The notes under the pieces are model-generated. The model saw nothing but the letters and a program-made list of their open reading frames with translations. It was not told where the DNA came from and searched no databases. A stretch of 64,000 bases of DNA from Thinopyrum elongatum (lineage: Eukaryota > Streptophyta > Magnoliopsida > Poales > Poaceae): NCBI GenBank assembly GCA_011799875.1, contig CM022302.1, positions 98,039,494 to 98,103,493 of the forward strand, written 5' to 3'. Position 1 is the stretch's first letter; every line of letters begins with the position of its first letter. Shown piece after piece: positions 11,156-23,289 of this stretch. Both the position numbers and the translations under genes were made by a program.

Positions 11156-14002
11156 CCAGTCATGTGGTTAGTGCATCCACTATCCATAATCCATTCAGTA
11201 GCTTTCGGAGTCGTACCCTACAGTGCAGTTAGCGGGATAAGCTTCACCAAGAGTATTGTGAAGCATAAACATTTGACGTACAAGCATACTATCAAAGTTA
11301 AGATTCTTGGATGGTATGATAGGATGCTCATCAAGAAACCCAGGGATGACATAAATGGTAAGACCATTTTGGTACTTAATCTTGCGTCCCACAAGATGTT
11401 TTAGGTCCCCAGCATTGTCTTCAGAAGTCAATGATTTCCGGTTGGAGACCTTTCCCTGCAAGAGAAGTTAATTCTTCTTAACCACCCACATTTTAAGGGG
11501 TGGCTTAGAAGCAATGAGTCTAAGTGCAACATCTGAGAACTTTGGCTTTGAAGCCCTCGCAAACAGTTTTGCAGGAGGTGAATAGTATTCATAAGAATAT
11601 GCAGAAAAGTTCTTTGACTTGTGAACATAGCGGTTTGAAGAAACACGCTCATATTCATGAGTCTAATTATGGTTTCCCTGCAAAATATTGGCGTTAGGGT
11701 GACCATGTGAGTTCCTCTGTCTGTATGAAGCCTTTGGGCCATATGAAGCCTTTGGTCTGGGGTTTGTCTTCTTCCCTGGTGGTGCCATGATGACATTCAC
11801 AAGAAGTTTCTCAAGACAACTCTTAGCAACCCAGATCTTCTTCAAAGGTGGGCCATTCCTGCAGTTAGTACCAATAAACCTGGCAAACACTTCACCATTC
11901 TGATTCTTAAACAGCTTATAATTGGAGTCAAAGGACTCATCAATGATAATGGGGTTAGCACAAGTGAAGCCAGATAAAGTAGATGGATCTACTGAAGGAC
12001 CCTTTGCAGCAACCCATGTGGTTTTGGGGTACTGCTCAGGCTTCTAGTAAGAACCATCAGCATTCATTTTCCTCTCGAAAGCAACACCCTCTTTCCTAGG
12101 GTTTCGGTTCAGAATTTGTTTCTTGAGGACATCACATAATGTCTGATGCCCTTTGAGGCTTTTGTACATCCCTGTTTCAAGCAATGTCTTCAACCTGGCA
12201 TTCTCATCAGCAATAGCAGTGGTATCCTCAGAAGAGGGGTTAAATACCACATCAGCAGTTGAAGATATTGCAACATCAGAGGCAGTAGAACAATCAGCAA
12301 TAGAGACATCATTGTCACGCTCTAGGCATTTTAAACATGGTGGCACAAAATCTTCCTGAGCGGAACTGATCTGTTGAGCGAGTAGTGAATCGTTCTCCTT
12401 TTGAAGGTCTTCATGAGACGCTCTCAGTTTCTCGAGATCTTGCTTCCTTTGAAGATAATCATAGGAAAGCTTCTCATGAGTGGCTGAGAGGGTTTCATGA
12501 CGACTTTCAAGTTCTTCATACTTAACGCGAAGGTTTTTTATGTCTTTGATTAAGGACTGAGTTCGATTCATTTCCTTGTCCAACAGGTTATCGCTTTTTT
12601 CTAGCAATTTTTGAATGTGTTCCATAGCAGTTTGTTGTTCAGTTGTAATTTTAGCAAGAGTCTTATAGCTTGGTTTGGATTCACATTCAGAGTCATCTTC
12701 ACTAGAGGTTTGAAAGTAAGCATCGCGTGAGTTTACCTTGACACCTCATGCCATGAAGCAGTAGGTCGGAGTAGAGTTGTCCTCATCATCGGCTTCAGCG
12801 TCGGCGGCGTGACCATTGTCTTCAGTGTTGAAGATGGACTTGGCAACGAATGCCGAAGCTAGAGCCAGTCTTGCCATGCCTGAATCAGACTCCTCCTCAG
12901 ACTCCACCTTTGCCTCCTCAGAAGCAGACTCCTCCTCTGAATCTATCTCCTTGCCAATGAATGCACGAGCCTTGCCAGATGAGCTCTTCTTGTGTGAGGA
13001 AGACTTTGATGAAGACTTCGAAGAAGACTTTGAGGATTTCTTCTTCTTCTTGTCGTCAGAGTCATATTCCTTGCTCTTCTTCTTCTTCTTGGCTTCCTTG
13101 TCCCATTGAGGACATTCAGATATGCAGTGGTCTAGCTTCTTGCATTTGTGGCATGTTCTCTTCTTGTAGTCACGAGAGGAAGCCTCATCATTCTTGGAAC
13201 TGGATCTTGAAGATTTTCCGAAGCGATTCTTCTTGGAGAACTTTTGGAACTTTCTCACGAGCATTGCTAGCTCTTTGCCAATGTCTTTAGGATCATCACA
13301 ACTACAGTCAGATTCTTCTTCAGATGAGGAAATAGCTTTTGCCTTCAAAGCACGGGATCGGCCATAGTTAGGGCCATAGATATCTCTCTTCTTAGACAGC
13401 TGGAACTCATGTGTGTTGAGCCTTTCAAGTATGCCAGATGGATCAAGATCTTTGAAGTCAGGACGTTCTTGAATCATCAGGGCCAAGGTGTCAAATGAGC
13501 TGTCAAGTGATCTCAGTAGCTTCTTCACAATTTCATGCTTGGTGATCTCAGTGCCGCCGAGTGTGTGAAGCTCATTTGTGATATCAGTGAGGCGATCGAA
13601 CGTGAGCTGGACATTCTCATTGTCATTTCTCTTGAAGCGGTTGAAGAGATTGTGAAGTACATCAATCCTTGAGTCTCTCTAGGTTGAGACGCCTTCGTTG
13701 ATCTTGGATAGCCAGTCCCAGACTAGCTTCGCAGCTTCCAGAGCACTCACACGGCCATACTGTCCTTTGGTCAGATGACCACAGATGATGTTCTTGGCGG
13801 TTTAGTCCAGTTGCGCAAACCTCTCGACATTAGCAGCGGTGTCACCTTCACCGATTTTGGGAACACCAGTCCTGACGACATACCAGAGGTCGATGTCAAT
13901 GGCTTCAAGATGCATGCGCATCTTATTCTTCCAGTAGGGGTAATCAGTGCCATCGAAGACGGGTCACGCATCGGAGACTTTGATTATCCCTGTAGTCGAC
14001 AT
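11156..14002 (-). pseudogene. C copia gag with coiled-coil extension, and start of protease
   Basis: The ATG at 14002 (MSTTGIIKVSD) starts a frame that stays in register to about 11430. The UBN2-type gag region is followed by CHKCKKLDHCISEC (CX2CX4HX4C, near 13130), a Lys/Ser-rich stretch and an acidic Ser/Glu stretch. A strong coiled coil follows (12625-12300, heptad-rich, KYEELESRHETL). Stops interrupt it near 13966, 13802, 13680, 12746 (ending CFMA), 12044 and 11663. At least the first and fourth are TGA codons consistent with CGA to TGA. A frameshift precedes the protease codons (11156-11215), which show EWIMDSGCTNHMTG before E1 cuts in. Confidence 0.88.
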
Positions 14003-14044
14003 AGCTAAAACTCCAGGTGGTTAAACCGAATCACACAGAACAAG

Positions 14045-14066
14045 GGAGCACCTTGCTCTGATACCA
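14045..14066 (-). other. Primer-binding site of C
   Basis: The minus strand reads TGGTATCAGAGCAAGG, the complement of the 3' end of plant initiator tRNA-Met, separated by two bases from the LTR end. It primes minus-strand DNA synthesis in copia elements. Confidence 0.95.
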
Positions 14067-14068
14067 AT

Positions 14069-14598
14069 TGAAAGTGCTAGTTATCGACTAGAGGGGGGTG
14101 AATAGGCGATTTTTATGAAAGTCTTCAAAACACGAGGTCTTTGAAGATAGACAATCAAATGGAACCTATATGATAAGCAGCGGAAGATAAACTACACTAG
14201 ACAGGCCATAGTCAAGTATGCATTGTAATGAAAGCACGAGGACTAATAGCAGCTAGGTAGTACATATCGGAATGGAAGACAGTATGAAGACAAACAGGTA
14301 ATAGTCTTCACACAGTGAAGTCAAACAGATCAGGCAAACAAGCAATGACTTCATGAAGACAAAGTGAAATGTAAAGGAGGTAGAGGATAGAACTAGTAGC
14401 TTGGTGACGACAAGGATTTGGTAGGCCAGTTCCAGTTGCTGTGACAACTATACGTCTGGTTAGGGAGGCTGAGATTGAACTCAGAAGACCACGTCTTCAC
14501 CTTATTCCCCTTGAGCTAAGGACACCCAGTCCTCGCCCAATCACTCTGGTAAGTCTTCAAGGTAGACTTCCAAACCTTCACAGACTCTGTTCACCGGC
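14069..14598 (-). repeat. C 5' LTR, inner part
   Basis: The LTR ends TTTCA on the minus strand next to the PBS. E2 is inserted at 14598/14599, with CCGGC (14594-14598) facing CCAGC (58988-58992), a 5-bp target duplication with one G/A difference. The rest of the LTR resumes at 58993. The reassembled length is about 1346 bp. Confidence 0.9.
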
Positions 14599-15140
14599 TG
14601 TTGGGGATATAATTCTAAGGTATGACCCGCCCAGGAGGGGCCGGGTTATACCATTGATGACTTAAGGTGAGAAGGCCCAAGAAGGCTGAAGAAGATATAA
14701 AGGTGGCGGTTCATAAAGCAGGCTTATTGAAGGCCCAAGACCCGGAGGAGACTCAAGGCCCAAGGGTGTGAGCCACCATGTGATAACTTGTTCTATAAGG
14801 CAGGTTTAGTTAGAAATCGAGTCGGTCATGTTTGTGTGAGCCGGCCGGGACTCTGTAAACCGCCGGGCATCAACCTGTATATAAAGGGGTGACCCGGCGG
14901 CTGGTTAACTCAAGAAACAAACAGTCGAGAACTAGGTCAAGCGTATTCGCTCCCTTGTAATTGAAACCCAAGCAATACAACTAGAAGCAGGACGTAGGCT
15001 TTTACCTCATTGAGAGGGGCCAAACCTGGGTAAACTCCTTGTGTCCTTTGTCCCGTTCAACCCCTTCAAGCTAACCTAGTCACGATGGCTCCACACCTAA
15101 GTCCTTTCGCTAGGACATCTGCTGTGACAAATCCACGATA
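14599..15140 (+). repeat. E2 5' LTR
   Basis: It begins TGTTGGGGATATAATTC and ends CCACGATA (the terminal CA mutated to TA). The TATA box TATATAAA is at 14878-14885. The primer-binding region GTTGGCGCCCACCATGGGGC follows at 15141-15160. Confidence 0.95.
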
Positions 15141-15153
15141 GTTGGCGCCCACC

Positions 15154-15417
15154 ATGGGGCTATTGCACGGTGGTTTCGAGTTCTTGAAGGGCAACTTCTC
15201 AGGGATCAAGGGATACGCCGTGGGCCGGATGACCAAGAGTCGCCGCGGCAAGATCTACATCGACGACGCTGGATGGGGTCCGGAGACCAATTCGATCGAA
15301 TACGGGTACCGGGCCCCTTCGGTGGAATCCACATTTTCATTGGCAAAATTGGTGAGTCTGAGCCTGAGCCGGACGACCGCACTGACACCATTGAGATGGC
15401 TCGGTGCACAAGACCCG
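15154..15417 (+). pseudogene. E2 gag, N-terminal fragment before X
   Basis: The ATG at 15154 lies inside the primer-binding region (CACCATGGGGC). The fragment matches E1 gag from MGL through the GYAVGRMTKS region. A 1-bp deletion near 15315 relative to E1 shifts the frame before the X insertion. Gag resumes at 38795. Confidence 0.88.
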
Positions 15418-16323
15418 TGTCGGTGCAACAAACCCTGGGTCTCTTGCCCAGAATGTGCACAGGCACGGGGATGAGATTGAAGCACCAACCCAAGTCAGAA
15501 TACAAGGGACTAAGAGGTTCAAAGGACTAACATGCAGATCAGAGGGACCAAGGTCAAGCCAAAGAAGCAAGGCACCATCAGGAGAAGGGCCTCCTTTGCC
15601 GGGCAGGCGAGCTCGGCAAGGGGCGAGGCCACCCCTGGAAGACGACGTCCAAGACGTCCCAGCAGGGCCTGCCGGGGCACACGGAGGCGAAACCACCTCA
15701 CCAACTACTCCACCACGACCCACATCATCAATCAGTGCGGTGTCGAACCGCGGAGTGACTAAGTGGCAGCCATTCACCACATGGCAGCCCCTCCCTATAG
15801 GAAACACCTGCAGATGACACCCATCCTGCGACGTGTCAAGCAAGCAGGCGTGGAGCTGGCGAGATAGCCCGGCAAGCCTTGCCGGGCAACCAACGATGTG
15901 ACGTTAAGCGGTGCATTTAATGCGCCCTGTCAGCCCGCAGAGTTAGGTGTGATAGCACTGTTTGCTATCTTATCAGTGCATAATGACTATTTTGCCATTG
16001 TGGTGACCCCTTAATCTATAAAAGGAGGCCCATGGCGACCGTAGAGAGGGTTAGAAGGTTGGATAATTCAGACCCCCATACGCGCGTAGCCACTGCCACC
16101 TTGAGGCAACCCTTGCCGGGCAAGTGTACTACGCTCCACCACCACCTTTCCACCATCAATCCACCAAAGCAGGAGTAGGGTTTTACGCCTCACGGCGGCC
16201 CGAACCTGGGTAAAAATGCATGTGTGATCTTTGCCGTGCTGCCACATGCTCGTCTGCTCTTTGTGCAATGTGACGCCCCCTGCCGAACCAGCAAAGGGGC
16301 CTCCTGGTCCCATAGGTGGCCGC
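15418..16323 (+). repeat. X 5' LTR, main part
   Basis: This is 906 bp, with the last 14 bp displaced to 29420-29433 by Y. The TATA box TATAAAA is at 16017-16023. The last five bases (GCCGC, 16319-16323) are the target site duplicated by Y. Confidence 0.95.
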
Positions 16324-16919
16324 TGACGAAGACATGTACCTAGGGTAGGGTAATAGGCCTGACCTAGACACCCTTACCCGAGGTCACTGCCCTAAGGCCA
16401 AGGACATTCAAAGGATAGCACCATCTACCGACTGAAATCGCCACAGGGTGCAACCCACTCGACCAACAGTTCACTCGGATAACCCAATTCCATTCGACCG
16501 GGGTGTACTCACTCGACCACATCAGAAATCACTCGGAAGACAGAAGATCTAAAGTCACTCAGAATGGCAACGGTCAGGCGTTCACTCTGTAGTCTTAATG
16601 ATCATTTATTTGCCTTTATTGCTGGCGTTATCAGAAACGTCCTGTCTTTATAGACATTGAAACCCTTGTAACGTGGGACGGTTGGGGTCCTGGCGCACTC
16701 TATATAAGCCACCCCCCTCCTCAGGCACAAGGGTTCACACCCCCTGTAACTTCACGCATAAGTCAATCGACCGAGCCTCCGGGCACCGAGACGTAGGGCT
16801 GTTACTTCCTCCGAGAAGGGCCTGAACTCGTAAATCTTGCGTGCACAACCTCACCGTAGCTAGGATCTTGCCTCCTCATACCTACCCCCCATTCTACTGT
16901 CAGACTTAGAACCACGACA
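16324..16919 (+). repeat. Y 5' LTR
   Basis: It begins TGACGAAGAC and ends CCACGACA. The TATA box is TATATAAG at 16701-16708. It contains several CACTCGG motifs that also occur in the internal array. Confidence 0.97.
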
Positions 16920-16993
16920 GTTGGCGCCCACCGTGGGGCAGGTGTCTTAGCGACTTTCCGGTGAGGTTGCAATTTTTTCTGATTCCCATCATC

Positions 16994-19785
16994 ATGGTTT
17001 TGGGTGGAGGTTTGGCTAAGGGCCACGAGATCCGTCTCGGCGTGCTCGTCTTCATCGCCGACGACTCCGCCTGGCTCCAGGAGGCCCCCCTCGATGTTGA
17101 GACGTTCCCCGTCCATGGGGCGACGCACTTTTGCGCATGTGTCCCCGGCGTCCTTCTGCGGCAGCCGTCGACCCAATATCGGTCGTTTCCTACGGCGTCT
17201 TCGTTCCCCGCTGTTCGTTGTCGCAAGCGATCCGGTCGATCGCGGCTTCAGCGGTGGGTGAAGCATGCAGTGGCACGTCAATCGGCCACCCCTCAAGTCA
17301 CGGCAATCGAGCCCGATGAATCTCTCTACGGCCTGTTTGATCTGTCGACTGGCTCCGTCGAGACTATGTCCGAGTGCGACAGCAGCGATCCTGCGGCGGA
17401 GGTCCTGATGGTCGACACGCCACGTAGCCCACCTGGCATGCGTCGCAACGGAGGCGGCGACGGCGGTGGCGATCCGTCGCGTGTTCACGAGGAATACCAC
17501 CCCGAAACCCTCTCTTCACAGCGGAGGGAGGAACTTCACCACCGTAACGAGGAAGCACTCCACACGCCCATCGTTGGAGAGACCTCTGAGGCTCAGGCCT
17601 TGGAGGCAGCGCGCTTGGCCACTTTGGCTGAACGCACTCGACTGGAAAATCTTCAACATGCACTCGACGAACGTGCTCGGCAGCGGATTCCTGAGTCCAG
17701 TCGACGGCGGCAATTGTTCCCTCCTGAACCTCAAGTATACCGCACTCTGATTCAGAATCTTGCAGCCGTAGCTCGTATAGCAGAATCCATCTAGCCATCC
17801 CAGTCAGAGGCTGGACGAGGTTTGATGCAGATCCGGGCTCTGCTCCGGGCGGCAGGAGACCAAAACACTACAGTGTCACAGTCGCGTGACAGAATCCATA
17901 GCAGATCTGTGGTGGCTGACACAGTTCAGTCGGCTCATAGCCCAAGATCGCCTCCGCGGCATGAGGGGCGGGTGCATCGCCAGGATTAGCACTTGGGTCA
18001 GATCCACGAGCAGTACGATCATCGACTCGGCCGTGATGACCGCCGTCGAGTGCCTACACCCCCTCCGAGAAGCGGATCATATGTGCCCCGGTACTATGAT
18101 GACAGGCGCCCGTACAGTGGAGGGTGGAGGACGCCGGTCGACCCAAGAGAGCCAGGGTTTGATGCGAGGTCAATTTTATTGCAAGGTTTGGTCGACAGGA
18201 ACCGAGCACACAGAGAGGGGCAAGGCAGGGATCGCCCGAGTGGAAGCAGGATTCATGTTTCGGGTCCCGAGTGTTTTTGCTGAGCTATCAGAGCCGCTGA
18301 GATCCCCCCAACTTCAGGTTGGTGACTGGGGTTAGTAAGTTCACCGATGAGTCGAAGCCTGATACTTGGCTGGAAGATTACCGAGTGGCTGTCCAGATCG
18401 GTGGTGGAAATGATGAGGTAGCTATGAAACACCTTCCTCTCATGCTGGAAGGGTCGGCCAGAGCATGGCTGAATCAGTTGGCTCTAGGCAGTATATTCAG
18501 CTGGGAGGAGTTAGCCCGAGTGTTTGTCAGGACATTTGAGGGCACATGCAAACGACCTGCGGGGTTGACAGAATTGCAACATTGTGTACAGAAGCCGAAT
18601 GAAACTCTGAGGGATTACATCCAAAGATGGACCACATTACACCACACAGTAGAGAATGTATCCCAACACCAAGCAGTTTGTGCCTTCAAGGAAGGCGTTC
18701 GGTATTGGGAGCTTAACTTGAAATTCGGTCGGACAGGAGATATGTCTCTGACCCGAATGATGGAAATAGCCACCCGGTACGCTAATGGTGAAGAAGAGGA
18801 CCGACTCCGGAGTGGGAAGGGCAAGCCAGTCGCCCAAGACACCGGAGTGGGTCGGAAGCAGAAACGCAAAGCCGAGCCAGCAGGTCCAGGTGAAGCTGCA
18901 GTTGTAACTCAAGGGAAATTCAAAGGAAAGCCCAAGGGACCCTGGATCCCCAAGAAGGTGAAAGATCAGGCTGGGAATGATGTGTTAGACTTGCCATGTC
19001 ACATTCACACCAAGAAGGATGAAGAGGGAAATCTGATTTATCCCAAACACACCACTCGACAGTGTCGGCTCCTGATCCAGCAGTTCCGAGAGAAACAACC
19101 CAATGAAAAGGAAAAAGAGTCTGACAAGGATGGTGATCAGGAAGAAGATGATGACGGTTTCCCTAACGTCAATTCCACTTTGATGATTTTTGCTGACATT
19201 GAGAGTAAGAGTCGACTGAAAGTCATCAACAGAGAGGTAAACATGGTTGCTCCGGCAACGACGACATATTTGAATTGGTCAAAGACTCCCATCACATTCG
19301 ACCAATCTGACCACCCACCGCACGTTGCCACCCCCGGGAGGCAAGCGTTGGTGGTCGACCCAGTCGTTGGGGGCACCCGACTGACCAAAGTCTTGATGGA
19401 TGGTGGCAGCGGCTTGAACATTTTGTATGCAGAGACTCTTCGTGGGATGGGCATTCCGATGTCCAGGCTCAATGAGAGCAACATGCGGTTCCACGGTGTC
19501 ATTCTAGGGAAGAAAGCTGATTCACTCGGACAGATCACTCTTGACGTGGTTTTCGGTGACTCAAAGAATTACCGCAAGGAGAAGCTGACATTTGAAGTTG
19601 TGGATTTTCACAGTGCCTATCATGCTATTCTGGGCAGAACTGCATATGCCCGTTTCATGGCTCAACCGTGTTACGTGTACCTCAAGCTGAAGATGCCTGG
19701 CCTCAAGGGCGTGATGACGGTCACTGACAATCGGCAACGAGCAGAAGAGTGCCTCCAGAAGGGCTCTAAGATTGCCGATGAATAG
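16994..19785 (+). pseudogene. Y gag and aspartic protease
   Basis: The ATG at 16994 opens an N-terminal gag segment to 17794, including a helical region around LENLQHALDERARQ. The frame continues past stops at 17792 and near 17990, then shifts near 18290. From 18319 it runs open for 488 codons. That part has a capsid-like region (SARAWLNQLALGS), a basic linker, a CX2HX12HX4C knuckle (CHIH to RQC), an acidic stretch, and the protease with KVLMDGGSGLN as active site. The TAG at 19783 precedes the domain end, and the frame carries on to the amber at 19966. A CAG ancestor would explain 19783, but no other copy is here to test it. Confidence 0.9.
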
Positions 19786-20868
19786 ATGGCAGCGATTGAA
19801 ATGGAAGAGTATAAGAAGACTGCAGATCCGAGTGATTTGTTGCACACTAAGAAGCCTGCTTCCGAGTCTGCATTTCAGTCGTCCGGTGAAACAAAGCCTG
19901 TTCACATTCACCCGACCGATCCCAGTGCTGCACCGACTCATATCTCAACAACACTCGACAGCAAATAGGAAGAAGCGCTCATCTAGTTCCTCCGTGAGAA
20001 CTGGGACATCTTCGCATGGAAGCCATCTGACATGCCGGGTGTACCCAGGGGGCTGGCTGAGCACCGTTTGCGAGTCAATCCAAAGGAAAAACCTGTGAAA
20101 GAGCACCTCCGTCGGTCCGCTGCGGAGAAGAGAAAGGCAATCGGCGAGGAGGTGGCTCGGCTTTTGCCAGCTGAGTTCATCCGCGAGATTTACCACTCCG
20201 AGTGGCTCGCCAATGTTGTCATGGTTCCCAAGAAGGATGATTCACTTTGTATGTGCATTGATTTCAAGCATATCAATCAGGCCTACCCGAAAGATCATTT
20301 TCCTCTCCCCCGCATCGATCAGATAGTCGACTCGACTGCGGGATGTGAGCGATTGTCCTTCCTGGATGCATATTCTGGGTACCATCAGATCCGACTGTAT
20401 GGACCTGATGAAATAAAAACAGCTTTTATCACCCCGTTCGGGTGCTTTTGCTATGTCACCATGCCCTTTGGTCTCAAGAATGCTGGTGCCACATTCATGC
20501 GCATGATACAGAAGTGCCTGCTAACTCAAATCAGTCAAAATGTGGAAGCATACATGGATGACATCGTGGTTAAGTCGCGCAAAGGTTCCGACCTGCTGAC
20601 TGACCTTGCTGAAACCTTTGCCAATTTGAGAAGATATGATATCAAGCTTAATCCGTCGAAGTGTACATTTGGAGTTCCAGGTGGAAAGTTACTCGGTTTC
20701 CTCGTTTCCGAACGTGGGATCGATGCAAACCCAGAGAAAGTTGGTGCAATCCTCCGAATGAAACGCCCTGTGCGTGTACATGACGTTCAGAAGCTTACTG
20801 GTTGTTTGGCCGCTTTGAGTCGATTCATCTCTCGCCTCGGTGAAAAGGCATTGCCTCTTTACTGACTG
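19786..20868 (+). pseudogene. Y protease tail and reverse transcriptase
   Basis: In frame with 18319 and with 20869. It includes the amber at 19966-19968 (AAA TAG GAA) shared by E1, E2 and X, an extra TAG at 19984-19986, then 277 open codons. RT landmarks are KKDDSLCMCIDF, FLDAYSGYHQI, MPFGLKNAG and the catalytic YMDD in EAYMDDIVVKS. A TGA at 20863-20865 stands where E2 has CAG, so it needs two changes from that codon or one from CGA. Confidence 0.93.
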
Positions 20869-23181
20869 ATGAAGAAATCTGATAAATTCGAGTGGACTCC
20901 TGAAGCTGACGCAGCGTTTGCAGAGCTCAAAGCCCTGCTTTCCACCCAGCCGGTGCTTGCTGCTCCAATCAGCAAAGAGCCTTTACTACTTTATATAGCA
21001 GCCACTGGACAGGTTTTCAGTATAGTACTCACGGTCGAGCGGGAAGAAGAAGGTAAAACCTACAAGGTTCAACGCCCAGTGTATTATATTTCTGAAGTCT
21101 TAACTCCATCCAAGCAGAGATATCCACATTATCAGAAGCTTGTCTATGGAATCTACTTGACCATGAAGAAGGTTGCACATTACTTCTCAGATCATTCGAT
21201 TACAGTCATCAGTGACGCTCCGTTGTCAGAAATTCTAAACAACAGAGATGCAACTGGCCGAGTGGCAAAGTGGGCGATTGAACTCCTTTCGCTGGATATC
21301 AAGTTCGAGGCAAAGAAAGCGATCAAGTCTCAAGCGATAGCAGATTTCCTCGTCGAGTGGATTGAACAACAATTACAGACCCAGATACACTCGGAACATT
21401 GGACTATGTTCTTCGACGGGTCCAAGATGTTGAATGGTTCAGGCGCTGGAGTGGTCCTGGTATCTCCACGAGGCGACAACCTCAGATATGTTCTCCAGAT
21501 TCATTTTGATTCCTCCAATAATGAAGCTGAATATGAGGCACTCTTGTATGGATTGCGTATGGCCATTTCACTCGGCGTCCGCTGCCTAATGGTATACGGT
21601 GACTCAGATTTAGTGGTTAATCAAGTGATGAAGGAGTGGGACGTCAGGAGCCAAGCTATGACTGGTTATTGCAATGCGGTGAGAAAGTTAGAAAAGAACT
21701 TTGAAGGGCTAGAGCTCCACCATATACCCCGACTGAAGAATCAAGCAGCTGATGACTTGGCGAAGATAGGATCCAAGTGGGAGCCTATTCCCAGCAATGT
21801 GTTTTTGGAGCATATTCACGCACCATCAGTTCAAGAAGATCCCTTCACAGAAGAGCCACCACAGCCTAAAAGTTCCACTGATCCGACTGAAGTTGAAATC
21901 CCAGCTGTGGTCGACTTGATCATGGAAGTTTTGATTGTTATTCCAGATTGGACAGTGCCGTATATTGCATATATTCTCAGGAAAGAGCTTCCAGAGGATG
22001 AAGAAGAGGCTCGCCAAATTGTCCGTCGATCCAAAGCCTTCACAGTAATGGGGGAGCAACTCTATAGAGAAAGTGTCACTAGGGTCGTTCAGAAATGCAT
22101 CACTCCGGAAGAAGGCCGAATGATCCTCAATGATATTCACTCGGGAACCTGTGGTCACCATGCGTCTTCTCGGGCCATCGTGGCCAAAGCATATCGAGCA
22201 GGGTTTTATTGGTCGCGGGCAAATGAGATGGCAAAGGAGTTAATTAACAAATGTCAGGGCTGTCAGTTCTACTCCAACATGTCCCACAAACCCGCTTCAG
22301 CCCTGAAGACCATTCCACTCGTCTGGCCTTTCGCTGTTTGGGGTTTGGATATGGTGGGACCTCTGAAGACTGGCAGGAGTGGTTTCACCCATGTGCTTGT
22401 AGCAGTCGACAAGTTCACCAAGTGGATCGAAGCTAAACCTGTCAAAAACCTGGATGCAAGTACTGCGGTCAGCTTCATCAGAGGGTTAACATTTAGATAT
22501 GGAGTCCCACACAGCATCATCATGGATAATGGGTCAAACTTTGATTCTGATGAGTTTCGAGCTTTCTGTGCATCCCAAGGTACTTGGGTCGACTATGCTT
22601 CAGTCGCCCACCCTCAGTCGAATGGACAGGCAGAAAGAGCGAACGGCTTGATTCTCAAAGGTCTAAAACCTCGATTGATGCGCGACCTCAAACATGCGGC
22701 CGGCGCTTGGGTAGATGAGCTACCGTCAGTCCTTTGGGGATTAAGAACAGCACCAAATCGGTCGACTGGTCGAACCCCCTTCTTCATGGTCTATGGGGCT
22801 GAGGCTGTGCTACCGAGTGACTTGCTTCACAATGCGCCCCGAGTAGAACTTTTTTCAGAAGCTGAAGTAGAACGAGCTCGAGAAGATGCTGTTGATCTTC
22901 TGGAAGAAGAAAGAGAGATGGCCTTGATCCGATCAGCCATTTATCAGCAAGACCTTCATTGATTATATGCCAGAAATGTGAAGGGTCGAGCATTTCAGGA
23001 AGGAGACCTTGTGCTCCGAGTGGACCAGCAACGGCCTCACAAACTTGCCCCCGCTTGGGAAGGTCCCTTCATCATCACCAAGGTGCTCCACAATGGAGAG
23101 TATCACCTCTACAATGTGGAGCATAATAAAGACGAGCCACGCGCTTGGAATGCGGAGCTACTCCGCCGTTTTTATACTTAA
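20869..23181 (+). pseudogene. Y dual RNase H and integrase
   Basis: A 697-codon uninterrupted frame, then a TGA at 22960-22962 (CGA to TGA is the simplest origin), then the C-terminal 67 codons. The first RNase H (residues ~35-130) begins KEPLLLYIAATGQ without the catalytic Asp. The second (~180-300) has FFDGS, NNEAEYEAL, YGDSDLV and NQAADDLA, so all four acidic residues are present. The zinc domain has HSGTCGHH to CQGCQ. The integrase core shows GLDMVGPL, MDNGSNF (Met for the usual Thr before the Asp) and HPQSNGQAERAN. Apart from stops it is well preserved. Confidence 0.94.
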
Positions 23182-23289
23182 GTGTTCAGACTGATGAGAT
23201 GTAATAAAGAGTACCTTTCAGTTCGTTTATCAAAGACATGGTTTTACAGTCTCCTAAATGATTGTTGTTACTAATACATGTGTCCAAAA

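Noticed and set aside
14045..14066. A tRNA gene near the copia PBS
   Set aside because: Only the 3'-end complement is present, with no cloverleaf around it.
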